DNA of 64,000 bases, taken from CAWDZK01 sp963807005 (lineage in GTDB: Bacteria; Actinomycetota; Actinomycetes; JACCUZ01). The stretch spans positions 372,001-436,000 of the forward strand of contig CAWDZK010000004.1 of the NCBI GenBank assembly GCA_963807005.1. The letters are read 5' to 3'. Under the pieces are notes generated by a model. That model was not told the origin of the DNA, ran no database searches, and worked only from the letters and a program-made list of their open reading frames with translations. The number at the start of each line of letters is the position of its first letter. The stretch's first letter is position 1. The position numbers and the translations under genes are program-made. Shown here in pieces: positions 63,644-64,000 of this stretch.

Positions 63644-64000
63644 TCACCGGGTCGCAGCACCGTCGGCTGCTCCGAACGCGCTCAGCACCCGGTTCAACGA
63701 GCTGTCCAGCCCCCAGCGCTCGGACAGCTCGAGCAGCCGTTCCGGGTCCGCCGGCCGGGTCGGGATCAGGTCGTCGTGCTCAGGGAGCGGGACGTCGTGC
63801 GCGACCGCGACGACCCGCGGCGCGACCGCCAGGTAGTCCCGGGCAGCCGCCAGCTTGGCGCGGGCACCGGCCGGCATCCCGGTGTCACCGGCGTCCAGCG
63901 CGGCGAGCAGCGCGGCCAGCGAGCCGTACTTCGTGATCAACGCCGCCGCCGTCTTGTCGCCGATGCCGGCGACGCCGGGCAGCCCGTCGCTGGGGTCGCC
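63644..64000 (-). CDS. 5'-3' exonuclease (PolA-type), N-terminus outside the window
   Basis: The visible C-terminal 118 residues, open to the window's end, begin GDPSDGLPGVAGIGDKTAAA, the helix-3-turn-helix of FEN/5'-3' exonucleases that binds DNA and includes the metal-ligand Asp. There follow a helical part and the family's ending. No polymerase domain follows, so it is a stand-alone exonuclease of the kind common in actinobacteria. It converges on helY. Confidence 0.88.
   Translation of the reverse strand, partial: GDPSDGLPGVAGIGDKTAAALITKYGSLAALLAALDAGDTGMPAGARAKLAAARDYLAVAPRVVAVAHDVPLPEHDDLIPTRPADPERLLELSERWGLDSSLNRVLSAFGAADGAATR

Overview
The window is high-GC actinobacterial chromosome (roughly 70% GC by eye). 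Marker genes support this: a complete Pup-proteasome locus (arc, dop, pup, prcB, prcA, pafA, pafB, pafC), mycothiol ligase mshC, an F420-type luciferase-family oxidoreductase, a furA-katG pair, and actinobacterial families such as DUF3090, SCO1664, DUF5703 and DUF5709. The genus cannot be named from the sequence alone. Many genes lack a ribosome binding site and instead have a -10 hexamer (TAnnnT) 6-8 nt before the start codon, the pattern of leaderless transcripts.

Layout. 1-4143: TetR fragment, katG-furA peroxide-stress operon with a FurA-type operator, and a cyclic-nucleotide-binding protein. 4264-11287: a 7-kb integrative element in the 3' end of tRNA-Leu(GAG). It has duplicated att cores, paired TGTGACCAAT arm repeats at both ends, a RelE/Phd-type toxin-antitoxin pair next to attL and a tyrosine integrase next to attR. 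Between them lies an array of ten small gene cassettes (5332-9712). Cassette genes run up to a short imperfect palindrome (stop codon followed by GTGCCG...CGGCAC), and most are followed by a conserved start element carrying a leaderless promoter. One lipoprotein cassette occurs twice and two cassettes are inverted. The array behaves like an integron but does not show the usual attC consensus.

11353-30255: housekeeping and envelope genes (M20 peptidase, APC permease, aldo/keto reductase, F420 oxidoreductase, uppP, ECF sigma/anti-sigma/lipoprotein operon, Rieske protein, two M23 peptidases, corA, phosphomutase-like protein, DUF3090, SCO1664 protein, mshC, rmlB-like dehydratase coupled to a GntR regulator, PAC2 protein). 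30256-41040: metH, HAD hydrolase, SigE-family sigma factor operon, an ABC exporter operon and a RecB-like nuclease.

41093-63594: site-2 protease, trmI, then the Pup-proteasome locus. ARC unfolds pupylated substrates for the PrcBA protease, Dop deamidates the C-terminal Gln of Pup (and depupylates), PafA ligates Pup, and PafB/PafC are WYL regulators. An endonuclease VII-like gene lies between pup and prcB, and a DUF1906 protein and a DUF5709 protein between prcA and pafA. Two FKBP isomerases precede pafBC. tatA, tatC, a diacylglycerol kinase-like gene and the helY helicase follow. The window ends inside a 5'-3' exonuclease gene.

Most notable: the cassette array with its boundary repeats; the AT-rich, rare-codon 3' end of pup beside an endonuclease gene; an apparent frameshift in an anti-sigma factor; and widespread leaderless promoter geometry.
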